The notes beneath the pieces were generated by a model. It did no database searches and was not told where the DNA came from. It saw only the letters and a program-made list of their open reading frames with translations. Positions 1 to 6,437 of a stretch of DNA of 6,437 nucleotides are shown here, in pieces. Source of the stretch: Erysipelotrichaceae bacterium UBA6182 (lineage in GTDB: Bacteria; Bacillota_I; Bacilli_A; Erysipelotrichales; Erysipelotrichaceae); contig DITO01000033.1 in the NCBI GenBank assembly GCA_002422065.1, positions 1 through 6,437 on the forward strand, given 5' to 3'. Numbering within the stretch: position 1 is the first letter of the stretch; each line of letters opens with the position of its first letter. The translations under genes and the position numbers were made by a program.

Positions 1-1990
1 GACTTATGTACTTTTTTTGAAGTTAATTGTCGGCTACACAGGTTTTTTCTTGTTATCAAAGACATTTACATCAAAGAAGGTGATAAGGCTTATTGTCTCA
101 TTGTTATATGTTTTTAGTGGATGGAGTACTACTTTTATAGAACAAACTTATTTCACCTCGTTCTACATGCTTCTGCCGTACATGTTTTGGGGTGTCGAAC
201 TCTACTTATCAAAAAAGGATATTTGGGTTTATATTATCTTTGCAGCTCTATTGATTATGTCTGACTTCTATTTTTTTTGGCCAGCATCTCTCCTACTATT
301 GATTTATTGGATATATCGTTATATGAATGATCATGAACGTTTTGTGTTTCATGAATTCTTTAATTCTTCGGTAAAGATGTTAGGTTTAACTCTGGTGAGT
401 CTAGGTATTTCGGCAATGATATGGTTGCCAGGATTGATTCATCTTTCATCTTCGTCACGAATTGGCAACTCATTGATAACGTATGATCAATGGGATTCAA
501 TAAATATTGCTAGTTTTTTAGTATTCTCGATGATTCCTGGATTAAAGTATCTTGATGGTGTATTTAAAGACAGCTGGTACTATTTCAATCAAATAGGATT
601 ATATTATGGTTCATTTTCTATATTAGTTCTACCACAAGTCAATTTTGTATTTAAATCAAAGCGAAAGCGATTGATTAATCTAATTACATTGATAATGTTG
701 TATGGATTACTTGTATCACCAAAGATTGGACTTTTATTCCATTTCACATATAGCTTAAGATACACATTCTTAATCACGTTTATGGGCATTATAATCGTGA
801 CACAAATCTTGAACAGGCTCGAATATTTTAATCTCAAAGCATTGATCGCAACCGAACTAGTAATTTTAGTTTCATATTTTACTTTGAATAAATTCGGCCT
901 TCAGTTCCTTTATCCGAATGGGTTACCGAGCAATATAGCTGAACTGGATTTATTGAAGAGCATTATTCAACTCACTATCTTTTACACTGTTGTTGTAGTC
1001 TTGATATTGCATGTGAAATCGAATGTACTATTTATAAAAAACGGACTATATACTGTATTAATATTTCTAGCTTTTTCAGAGATATTTATACAGAGCAATA
1101 TTGTTTTAAAATCGCAAGATGCACTTTTTAATCAAAACACACCAGCGTTTGTATTAGATGATTCCTATGAATCTGCTGCGGAATATATTAATTCGATTGA
1201 TTCTGGGTTTTTTCGAGTTTATCAAAACAACGAATATCTTTCTAATATAAATCTTTTACATGATTATAAGTCAATCTCAACATATGATAGTGTTTTTCAG
1301 TACACATTGACAGATTACTTAGATTGGTCTCGTCAATACCCCCACACAAACTGGCAATTTAGATTCAAGGAACCCTCTTTCAATAAGCTCATGGGAGTTC
1401 GTTATGCAATCATAGATGATCGAATAAATGACAATTTCATGGCTAGTGATTGGTACTCCCAAGAACTTAAAGTATTTGGTAACTATAGAGTCATACGTTA
1501 CCAAGAACAAACAAGTCTTGCATTTACATACAACAGAGTAGATACTTATCAATCAATTCTTGAGTATATTAGGGAAAATGAAGATTACCCATTATATGAA
1601 ATTGGAGAAAAACTGAATCAAGTACTTTACATAAATGATAAAATAGATCCTAATGTTCTAAGTATGTTTGTTGACCATGTTGATTTTGAGCAACAGTTCT
1701 TTGAACCAACTGAATATAACCAAAACTGGGTAAAGTTTGATTTGAAACTGATGCACAATCAATTTATTTTCTTTAGTATACCATTTGACAAAGGCTGGTC
1801 GATTCAAGTTGATGGTAAGAAAGTAGAACCTTTAATCGTTCAAGGAGGGTTCATGGCGTTGGCAATTGAAGAAGGAAATCATTCAATCGCATTCAAGTTT
1901 GTTCCTGAAGGATTATTCATAGGTGTGATGACTAGTATTATAAGTTCTATTATTTTTGTTTTGATTCTACGGAAACTAAAGCATAATTAA
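1..1990 (+). CDS. YfhO-family multi-pass membrane protein (putative GT-C-type glycosyltransferase), 5'-partial
   Basis: The reading frame is open to the left edge (first full codon at position 2), giving 662 visible residues to a TAA stop. The TTG at 17 is an internal leucine codon, not a start, because the sequence before it continues a family-like helix. By comparison with the YfhO family (usually about 750-900 residues), roughly the first 100 residues are missing. Numbering from the TTG codon, residues 1-360 hold about ten hydrophobic helices. A helix-rich stretch near 25-65 contains YVFSG and LLPYMFWGVELYL, resembling YfhO. From about 365 a soluble, probably extracytoplasmic domain follows, with LMGVRYAIID (448-457) and the YfhO-typical IPFDKGWSIQVDGKKV (578-593), GGFMALAIEEGNHSI and a last helix at 622-650. 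Known of the family: Bacillus subtilis YfhO is required for lipoteichoic acid glycosylation with the CsbB glycosyltransferase. A similar sugar transfer from a polyprenyl-phosphate donor is inferred here; donor and acceptor are unknown. Its G+C is much lower than that of the genes to the right. Confidence 0.85.
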   Translation, partial: TYVLFLKLIVGYTGFFLLSKTFTSKKVIRLIVSLLYVFSGWSTTFIEQTYFTSFYMLLPYMFWGVELYLSKKDIWVYIIFAALLIMSDFYFFWPASLLLLIYWIYRYMNDHERFVFHEFFNSSVKMLGLTLVSLGISAMIWLPGLIHLSSSSRIGNSLITYDQWDSINIASFLVFSMIPGLKYLDGVFKDSWYYFNQIGLYYGSFSILVLPQVNFVFKSKRKRLINLITLIMLYGLLVSPKIGLLFHFTYSLRYTFLITFMGIIIVTQILNRLEYFNLKALIATELVILVSYFTLNKFGLQFLYPNGLPSNIAELDLLKSIIQLTIFYTVVVVLILHVKSNVLFIKNGLYTVLIFLAFSEIFIQSNIVLKSQDALFNQNTPAFVLDDSYESAAEYINSIDSGFFRVYQNNEYLSNINLLHDYKSISTYDSVFQYTLTDYLDWSRQYPHTNWQFRFKEPSFNKLMGVRYAIIDDRINDNFMASDWYSQELKVFGNYRVIRYQEQTSLAFTYNRVDTYQSILEYIRENEDYPLYEIGEKLNQVLYINDKIDPNVLSMFVDHVDFEQQFFEPTEYNQNWVKFDLKLMHNQFIFFSIPFDKGWSIQVDGKKVEPLIVQGGFMALAIEEGNHSIAFKFVPEGLFIGVMTSIISSIIFVLILRKLKHN

Positions 1991-2088
1991 GATGTTAAAT
2001 CTTAGATTGTTTAAAACAGTATTTGATTCCGTTTATTATGTACTTAATTACATAGACATTTAGTTGAAAAATCGCTAAGCTAATAGAG
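1991..2088. other. AT-rich intergenic gap without a clear promoter or terminator
   Basis: These 98 bases separate the YfhO-like gene from the flippase gene. They contain two small adjoining odd palindromes, AATCTTAGATT (1998-2008) and TGTTTAAAACA (2008-2018), each with 5-base arms around one central base. Neither has the GC-rich stem and T-run of an intrinsic terminator. TTGATT at 2023-2028 and TATTAT at 2034-2039 resemble promoter boxes, but the spacing is wrong for them to work together. Read-through from the upstream gene is therefore possible, but an unrecognised promoter cannot be excluded. Confidence 0.4.
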
Positions 2089-3561
2089 ATGAATGAAACA
2101 ACCCATACAATCCGTAATCAAGCTCTAAAAGGAATGCTTTGGAGTTCTGGCGGATCCTTTGCATTCCAAGTCGTACGTATATTGACCCAAATCGTTCTGG
2201 CACGTTTATTATGGCCAGAAGCTTTTGGCTTGGTTGCCTTGGTTATGGCTTTTGTCAGTGTTGCCAATTATCTCATTGAGAATGGTATGACCTTGTTTTT
2301 GATACGTAAACAAGAACTTGAACAAGATGATGCTTATACCTTGTTTGTGGCAAATGTGGTGTTTGCTTTTGGAATGATGAGTTTGCTGGTTGTCATGTCG
2401 AATGTCATCGCGGATGCATTGGGTGAGACGCAGGTACGTGCATTATTGATGGTCAGTTCCAGTGCTATTGTGTTCAATGCCCTTGGATCGGTCCATAAAG
2501 CACTTCTAACGCGTGATTTGGCGTTTCGTGGGCAAACGATTGTATTGTTGATTTCCGCTCTATTATCAGGGTTTATTGCAATCGTGTTGAGTTTCCTTGG
2601 ATTTGGTGTTTGGAGTTTGGTTATCTATAATGTTATTTTCCAGCTTATTCAGACAATCCTGATCATACGAATGATACCCATTGATTTAAAGGGCAGACTC
2701 AATCAAGTCTTTCTTAAAGACGCGATTGTTTATTCATGGAAGCTCATGCTCAGTGGCTTGATACACACCATCTATGAGAATATCTTCAATCTCATCATGG
2801 GCGGCTTATACTCCACAACGGTTTTAGGCTATTATAGCAATGCCTTGAAGATACGAGATGGGGCGGCACAGACTTTGACCGATGCGATTCAAAAGGTGTC
2901 CTTTCCAGTACTCAGCAAGCTTCAAGATGACATGCAACAACTTGTTGATACCAACCGTAGAATCTTAAAATTATCCATCTTTGTCATCTTCCCAATTCTG
3001 ATTGGCTTAGCAGCCACCTCCGAAGCAATCGTTAATGTGGTCTTTAATGAACAATGGTTGGGTATGATTCCCGTGCTCCAGATTCTTGCTTTCAATGGCT
3101 TGTTGATTCCTTTGCACAAGGTCAATTTGAACTTATTGACAGTCGTTGGACGTACGGACTTATACCTACGCTTAGAAATCATCAAGAAAGTCGTGGCTTT
3201 CATTACGATTGCATTGGGGCTCTATTTCAGTGTCTCGCTCGAACAACTCTTATGGATCTTGTTTGTGAATGCATTGTTGGGATACATTTTCAACGTTCAT
3301 TACACAGCACTATTGGTTGATTATGGTTATTTCAAACAAATCAAAGATGTTGGGATGATTTTGATCACTTCTTTGATTATGGGGCTCTGTGTTACAGCAG
3401 TACCAATGCTTATGGATACATCCATGTTTGTGCAATTGTTGCTTCAAGTTAGTGTTGGCGCGTTGGTTTATGCCATCAGTGCCTACTTTCTAACACGGAC
3501 AGAATTTTTAGAAGTCGCTAATTTATTGTTAAAAATAATGAAACGTTTATTAAAGAAATAG
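2089..3561 (+). CDS. Polysaccharide flippase, MOP superfamily (Wzx/TuaB/WzxC-like)
   Basis: This is a complete 490-residue integral membrane protein, the normal length for lipopolysaccharide/teichuronic acid exporters of the TuaB/WzxC type, with about 12-14 hydrophobic helices. Family signatures are ALKGMLWSS at 12-20, LARLLWPEAFGLVALVMAF at 37-55, LGYYSNALKIRD at 246-257 followed by FPVLSKLQDD at 272-281, and EQWLGMIPVLQILAF at 321-335 with VGRTDLYLRLEIIKK at 353-367. Proteins of this family move undecaprenyl-diphosphate-linked oligosaccharides from the inner to the outer face of the cytoplasmic membrane; the particular glycan cannot be read from sequence. The ATG at 2089 is the only reasonable start: an in-frame TGA lies at 2065-2067, and the next Met (residue 16) is inside the conserved N-terminus. 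There is no good Shine-Dalgarno in front of it, only AGAG directly touching the ATG. The next gene starts 17 bases after the stop, which suggests cotranscription and a shared pathway. Confidence 0.9.
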   Translation: MNETTHTIRNQALKGMLWSSGGSFAFQVVRILTQIVLARLLWPEAFGLVALVMAFVSVANYLIENGMTLFLIRKQELEQDDAYTLFVANVVFAFGMMSLLVVMSNVIADALGETQVRALLMVSSSAIVFNALGSVHKALLTRDLAFRGQTIVLLISALLSGFIAIVLSFLGFGVWSLVIYNVIFQLIQTILIIRMIPIDLKGRLNQVFLKDAIVYSWKLMLSGLIHTIYENIFNLIMGGLYSTTVLGYYSNALKIRDGAAQTLTDAIQKVSFPVLSKLQDDMQQLVDTNRRILKLSIFVIFPILIGLAATSEAIVNVVFNEQWLGMIPVLQILAFNGLLIPLHKVNLNLLTVVGRTDLYLRLEIIKKVVAFITIALGLYFSVSLEQLLWILFVNALLGYIFNVHYTALLVDYGYFKQIKDVGMILITSLIMGLCVTAVPMLMDTSMFVQLLLQVSVGALVYAISAYFLTRTEFLEVANLLLKIMKRLLKK

Positions 3562-3568
3562 GGTGTAT

Positions 3569-3575
3569 AGGGGGA
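3569..3575 (+). promoter_or_regulatory. Shine-Dalgarno for the PTPS-related membrane protein gene
   Basis: AGGGGGA lies three bases before the ATG at 3579. It is the strongest ribosome binding site in the window, although the spacing is short, and it fixes the start of the downstream gene. It lies in the 17-base gap after the flippase stop, where there is no room for a terminator, so translation from a shared mRNA is likely. Confidence 0.65.
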
Positions 3576-3578
3576 TTT

Positions 3579-5222
3579 ATGAAACGCAACTTATTCACAT
3601 CCATTCATTGGGGGATCGTTTTTGGTTTGTTTGGAATCGCCGTTTTTTTATCAATCCCTAACTTTTTAAATGGCATCCCTGATGGTCATGATTTAATCTA
3701 TCATTGGTCACGGATCATGGGCAGTGTTGAACTCATGGAGCAGGGAAGACGTGCAGTGATGTTACCAGGGTTCTACTATGACTATGGCTATCCGGTTCCT
3801 TTGTTTTATCCAACTGGATTATTATATGTGGTGATCACTCTTGTTCGAATGGGTGTTCAATTGGGTTTAGCGTATGCTGTGTTTATTTTTATGATCCATT
3901 GGATTACGGCAAGCATTTTCTATTTAACGACGCATCGAATGACAAATCATAAGATCATTCGCTTAATTGCAAGTTTCATCTATTGTTTAGCGCCATATCG
4001 CATGTTTACAGATTTCTATACACGTCAGGCTTTAGGTGAGTTCATTGCATTTGCGTTTATTCCCTTAGCCTTTTATGCTTTGTTTGAAATCCTCTATTAT
4101 AAAGCCCATAAATGGCCGCTGTTGACGATTGCGATGGTAGGACTCGCCTATACTCATACCCTCAGTATCATGGCTACGATCGTGTATTTTGTCATCATTG
4201 TGATCTTTGCATCTAGACAACTGTTCAAAGAACCAAAACGATTGTTGTCTTTGGTCAAAGCAGCAATGATGACATTGCTTTTAAGTACGGGCTACTTGTT
4301 ACCGATGATACAGATGTTGACGCGGGACCAATATCAATTCCAAGTACCGTGGACGTCCAGCGAGCTTAATCAATTAACGGCATGGAATGAAGTATTCTAT
4401 CTTGAAGGACTTCCAGCTCTGTTTCCTTATGGTATCCATGCATTAACTTTTGTTTTTGTAATTCTAGGTTTGTTCAAATATCGTAAGCAGAATATGAAAC
4501 CTGAGATTTTCATTTTCTTGCTTGGATTGATTGTGACCACATTGATGACGACACCACTCGTGCCTAAAGAGATACTATCAACCATATCATTTCTTCAATT
4601 CCCGTGGCGCTTATTCATCTTTGTGACTTATTTCTTAACCATTTTATTCGTTTATGTTGTGGACAAAATGAACATCAAACAAGCAAGCTTGATTGCAATC
4701 GTAATTTTGACACTGTTAGTTCAGGGACACGTTCAATTCACAAAAGAATACTATTCAAAGTCAGAAATCTATGATGAATTACCACATTATGCCTTCATGT
4801 ATGCCGCTGCTGAATTCTTGCCAGCAAAACTCGATATGCGTGCACTGATGAACCGTTCCTTTGAAAAATACATTGGAACCAACAATTCCATTCAAATCAA
4901 ATATGAACGTAATCTAGCGGAATACGATATTTGGTATTCAGGAAATATATATGATGATACCAACTTGGAAATCCCAGTGCTTTATTACATTGGCTATGAG
5001 GTCAAACTCATGTCTGGTGAACAAACTTGGATACTTCCAATGGTCGAAAGTTCCAATGGCTTGGTTCAAGTCAGCTTACCCAATGTCGAAAGCGGAACAG
5101 TCACGATACGCTATGTTGGGACTTGGGTTCAAGATACTTCAAGAATTGTTAGTTACATCGCTTGGTTTGGATTTATGATCACCGTATGGCCAAAAAGAAA
5201 AGAGATCGTCAATTTGAATTGA
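3579..5222 (+). CDS. GT-C-like membrane protein with 6-pyruvoyl-tetrahydropterin synthase-related domain
   Basis: This complete 547-residue protein has about ten hydrophobic helices in residues 8-375 and a C-terminal, probably extracytoplasmic part at about 380-512, then a last helix (513-527). The first external loop has GIPDGHDLIYHWSRI (32-46), with an Asp and a His placed as in GT-C sugar transferases, followed by YGYPVPLFYP (69-78). Further signs of the family are APYRMFTDFYTRQALGEF (138-155), THTLS (182-186), FLQFPWRLF (328-336), EFLPAKLD (402-409) and, at the end, GLVQVSLP and RYVGTWVQ (501-508). The name 'PTPS-related' is historical and does not imply pterin chemistry. The likely role, by inference from fold and neighbours, is transfer of a sugar from a lipid-phosphate donor during surface glycan assembly; donor and acceptor are unknown. 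It follows the flippase by 17 bases with a good ribosome binding site. Its last 14 bases overlap the convergent oxidoreductase gene, and its stop codon sits inside a terminator palindrome. Confidence 0.85.
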   Translation: MKRNLFTSIHWGIVFGLFGIAVFLSIPNFLNGIPDGHDLIYHWSRIMGSVELMEQGRRAVMLPGFYYDYGYPVPLFYPTGLLYVVITLVRMGVQLGLAYAVFIFMIHWITASIFYLTTHRMTNHKIIRLIASFIYCLAPYRMFTDFYTRQALGEFIAFAFIPLAFYALFEILYYKAHKWPLLTIAMVGLAYTHTLSIMATIVYFVIIVIFASRQLFKEPKRLLSLVKAAMMTLLLSTGYLLPMIQMLTRDQYQFQVPWTSSELNQLTAWNEVFYLEGLPALFPYGIHALTFVFVILGLFKYRKQNMKPEIFIFLLGLIVTTLMTTPLVPKEILSTISFLQFPWRLFIFVTYFLTILFVYVVDKMNIKQASLIAIVILTLLVQGHVQFTKEYYSKSEIYDELPHYAFMYAAAEFLPAKLDMRALMNRSFEKYIGTNNSIQIKYERNLAEYDIWYSGNIYDDTNLEIPVLYYIGYEVKLMSGEQTWILPMVESSNGLVQVSLPNVESGTVTIRYVGTWVQDTSRIVSYIAWFGFMITVWPKRKEIVNLN

Positions 5223-5233
5223 CGGTCTCTTTT
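5198..5233. terminator. Bidirectional intrinsic terminator embedded in both convergent gene ends
   Basis: Two 17-base arms, AAAAGAGATCGTCAATT (5198-5214) and AATTGACGGTCTCTTTT (5217-5233), are reverse complements except for one position (5206 against 5225) and are separated by only TG. The innermost AATT pairs probably open to form the loop. Plus-strand RNA would have a G-U wobble at the odd position and ends in UCUCUUUU. Minus-strand RNA would have an A-C mismatch there but a longer U-rich tail, because the plus strand reads CAAAAAGAAAAGAG at 5191-5204. It can therefore stop transcripts from both sides. Both stop codons lie in the palindrome: TGA at 5220-5222 for the plus gene and TCA at 5209-5211 for the minus gene, exactly opposite each other in the stem. 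Confidence 0.85.
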
Positions 5234-6437
5234 GATTCATGATATTTCTTCTCAGTATTCACATTCCAGATATTGGTTTTATCTTTGGTTCCATTTAGGA
5301 TGTTATTTACAGTTTCAAAGGATGTGGCCATGGAATGATCCATGTTGTTATAACGATGTTGGCCATTGCGTCCTACACAATAGAGATTGTCATAGGTATT
5401 GAGATGTTCTATTAAGTCATCCATTCGATCATAACTATCAAAGTATGCAGGATACGCTTTCTTGACCTTCTCACGATGAGCATCCAAGATGGTTTCATTC
5501 GCATCGATGACACCGATGAGAATCAACTCTGACGTTGCAAGTTCAATTGCCTTTTCATCGCTTAGATTCCAGAAATCATCGCCTTCATTACAGAAATATT
5601 CTAGCCCAATCCATACTGTGTTTTGGATATCTTTAACCATATAAGGAGACCAGTTATTAAAGATTTGGATACGACCTAATTTGACATTGGTATCCTGGAT
5701 ATAGATCCAACAATCTGGGACAATGTCATGAAGGGTACGAATGTTTGTCTCATTCTTGAGTGCCATTTTATTCACCAAGATGCCAATGGTCACAAAGTCG
5801 CGATAGGGGAGTCGATTAGAGATTGAAAGAAGCGAAGCGTTGGGTTTTGGATCTAAACTGTTGAATAAATCCTTGATTGGCATTGAAGAGATGAACTCAT
5901 GGCCATCATAGCGCTGATTCGAAGTCTCTACAGCTACGACTCTGCCATCTTGATGAAGGACTTTTGTGACGGATTCATTCATTATGATCTGTCCGCCCAT
6001 TGCTTTAAAATCATTCGCAACCGTTTCCCAAAGATGACCAGGACCATACTTAGGATAATAGAATTCCTCAATGAGTGAAGTCTCAACTTTACGATTTTTC
6101 TGTGGAATCAATTTCGAGAAGATGTCCTTAATGATAGCGACGATGGATAACCCTTTAACACGTTGTGCTCCCCAATCTGCAGAGATTTCACGCGGGTGAC
6201 GACCCCAAACTTTCTCGGTATACCCTTCAAAGAACAGTTGGTACAATTTCTTACCAAAACGATTGATATAGAAATTCTCCAAGTTGGAATCAGGCTTCTT
6301 AAAGATTGTTGAATAAAGATAACTGAAACCGGCGATTAAGGTACGAATGAACCCTAAATTCATAATTGTCTGCATTTTCATACTGATAGGATAATCAAAA
6401 AACTTTCCAATGTAATAGATTCTTGAAATACGATTTC
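5209..6437 (-). CDS. FAD-dependent oxidoreductase, amine oxidase / UDP-galactopyranose mutase-like, 5'-partial
   Basis: The frame stays open to the right edge, so the ATG whose first base is 6381 is internal. The 18 residues before it include RIYYIGKFFDYPIS, a typical piece of this flavoprotein family. The visible part is 408 residues. Members are usually about 490-510, so roughly 85-100 N-terminal residues are missing, including the expected GxGxxG Rossmann FAD-binding motif, which cannot be checked here. Counting from the first visible residue, there are YTEKVWG (72-78), EISADWGAQRVKG (83-95), YGPGHLW (130-136), SSMPI (183-187) and the C-terminal flavin-contacting GRNGQHRYNNMDHSM (355-369), followed by WNVNTEKKYHE near the end, so the C-terminus looks complete. 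The family is often annotated as protoporphyrinogen-oxidase-like (COG1232) and is distantly like UDP-galactopyranose mutase. Its true substrate is unclear; the setting suggests modification of a sugar or lipid-linked intermediate in surface glycan synthesis. It is transcribed toward the plus-strand genes, overlaps the last by 14 bases and shares its terminator. Its promoter lies outside the window. Confidence 0.85.
   Translation of the reverse strand, partial: NRISRIYYIGKFFDYPISMKMQTIMNLGFIRTLIAGFSYLYSTIFKKPDSNLENFYINRFGKKLYQLFFEGYTEKVWGRHPREISADWGAQRVKGLSIVAIIKDIFSKLIPQKNRKVETSLIEEFYYPKYGPGHLWETVANDFKAMGGQIIMNESVTKVLHQDGRVVAVETSNQRYDGHEFISSMPIKDLFNSLDPKPNASLLSISNRLPYRDFVTIGILVNKMALKNETNIRTLHDIVPDCWIYIQDTNVKLGRIQIFNNWSPYMVKDIQNTVWIGLEYFCNEGDDFWNLSDEKAIELATSELILIGVIDANETILDAHREKVKKAYPAYFDSYDRMDDLIEHLNTYDNLYCVGRNGQHRYNNMDHSMATSFETVNNILNGTKDKTNIWNVNTEKKYHESKETVNSN

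Noticed and set aside
17..19. TTG as the start codon of the YfhO-like gene
   Set aside because: The frame is open to the window edge with hydrophobic, family-like residues (TYVLF) before it, there is no ribosome binding site, and the family needs about 100 more N-terminal residues. The gene is truncated by the window.
604..1552. Minus-strand open frames inside the YfhO-like gene
   Set aside because: Two 77-codon frames lie antisense to a clearly coding region and show no recognisable motifs. They are chance frames in AT-rich DNA.
2007..2039. Possible promoter with TTGTTT (2007-2012) and TATTAT (2034-2039)
   Set aside because: The spacing is 21 bases and the -35 match is poor, so it is not a convincing sigma-A promoter.
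2922..3320. Overlapping open frames on both strands inside the flippase gene
   Set aside because: They are shadows of a well-supported membrane protein gene, have no family-like sequence, and have no ribosome binding site.
4951..5178. 75-codon plus-strand frame inside the PTPS-related gene
   Set aside because: It overlaps the conserved C-terminal part of the real gene in another frame and has no recognisable features.
6379..6381. ATG as the start codon of the minus-strand oxidoreductase
   Set aside because: The 18 upstream codons are open and encode a conserved family segment (RIYYIGKFFDYP). The FAD-binding N-terminus must lie outside the window.
1..6437. Defence system, mobile element, CRISPR array, tRNA or riboswitch
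   Set aside because: I read the strands for transposase or integrase genes, direct repeats and RNA-gene-like structures and saw none. All long frames are accounted for by surface-glycan gene families.

Overview
The window looks like a piece of a cell-surface glycan (teichoic acid, capsule or similar polysaccharide) locus from a low-GC bacterium, most likely a member of the Bacillota. The evidence is the low G+C content, the Gram-positive-type protein families (YfhO, TuaB/WzxC-like flippase, PTPS-related membrane protein) and a purine-rich ribosome binding site. An Erysipelotrichia-like source is possible, but this is only an impression. I cannot name the species.

Layout: (1) positions 1-1990, plus strand, the C-terminal ~660 residues of a YfhO-family multi-pass membrane protein whose start lies left of the window. 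(2) A 98-base AT-rich gap with no convincing promoter or terminator. (3) 2089-3561, plus strand, a complete polysaccharide flippase of the MOP/Wzx superfamily. (4) After only 17 bases with a strong Shine-Dalgarno, 3579-5222, plus strand, a complete GT-C-like membrane protein of the '6-pyruvoyl-tetrahydropterin synthase related domain' family. (5) 5209-6437, minus strand, the C-terminal ~408 residues of an FAD-dependent oxidoreductase of the amine oxidase / UDP-galactopyranose mutase-like group, whose N-terminus lies right of the window. No RNA genes, mobile elements or CRISPR arrays were seen.

How they fit together (inference): the flippase would move an undecaprenyl-linked glycan across the membrane, and the two large membrane proteins, with extracytoplasmic C-terminal domains, would transfer sugars from lipid-phosphate donors onto an outer-face acceptor such as a teichoic acid or polysaccharide. 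The oxidoreductase could modify a sugar precursor, but its substrate is unknown. All these families are known. I found no sign of an undescribed defence or mobile system.

The most notable structures are a 36-base near-perfect palindrome at 5198-5233, which is a likely bidirectional terminator containing both overlapping stop codons of the convergent genes, and an abrupt base-composition change near 2088 between the AT-rich first gene and the rest.
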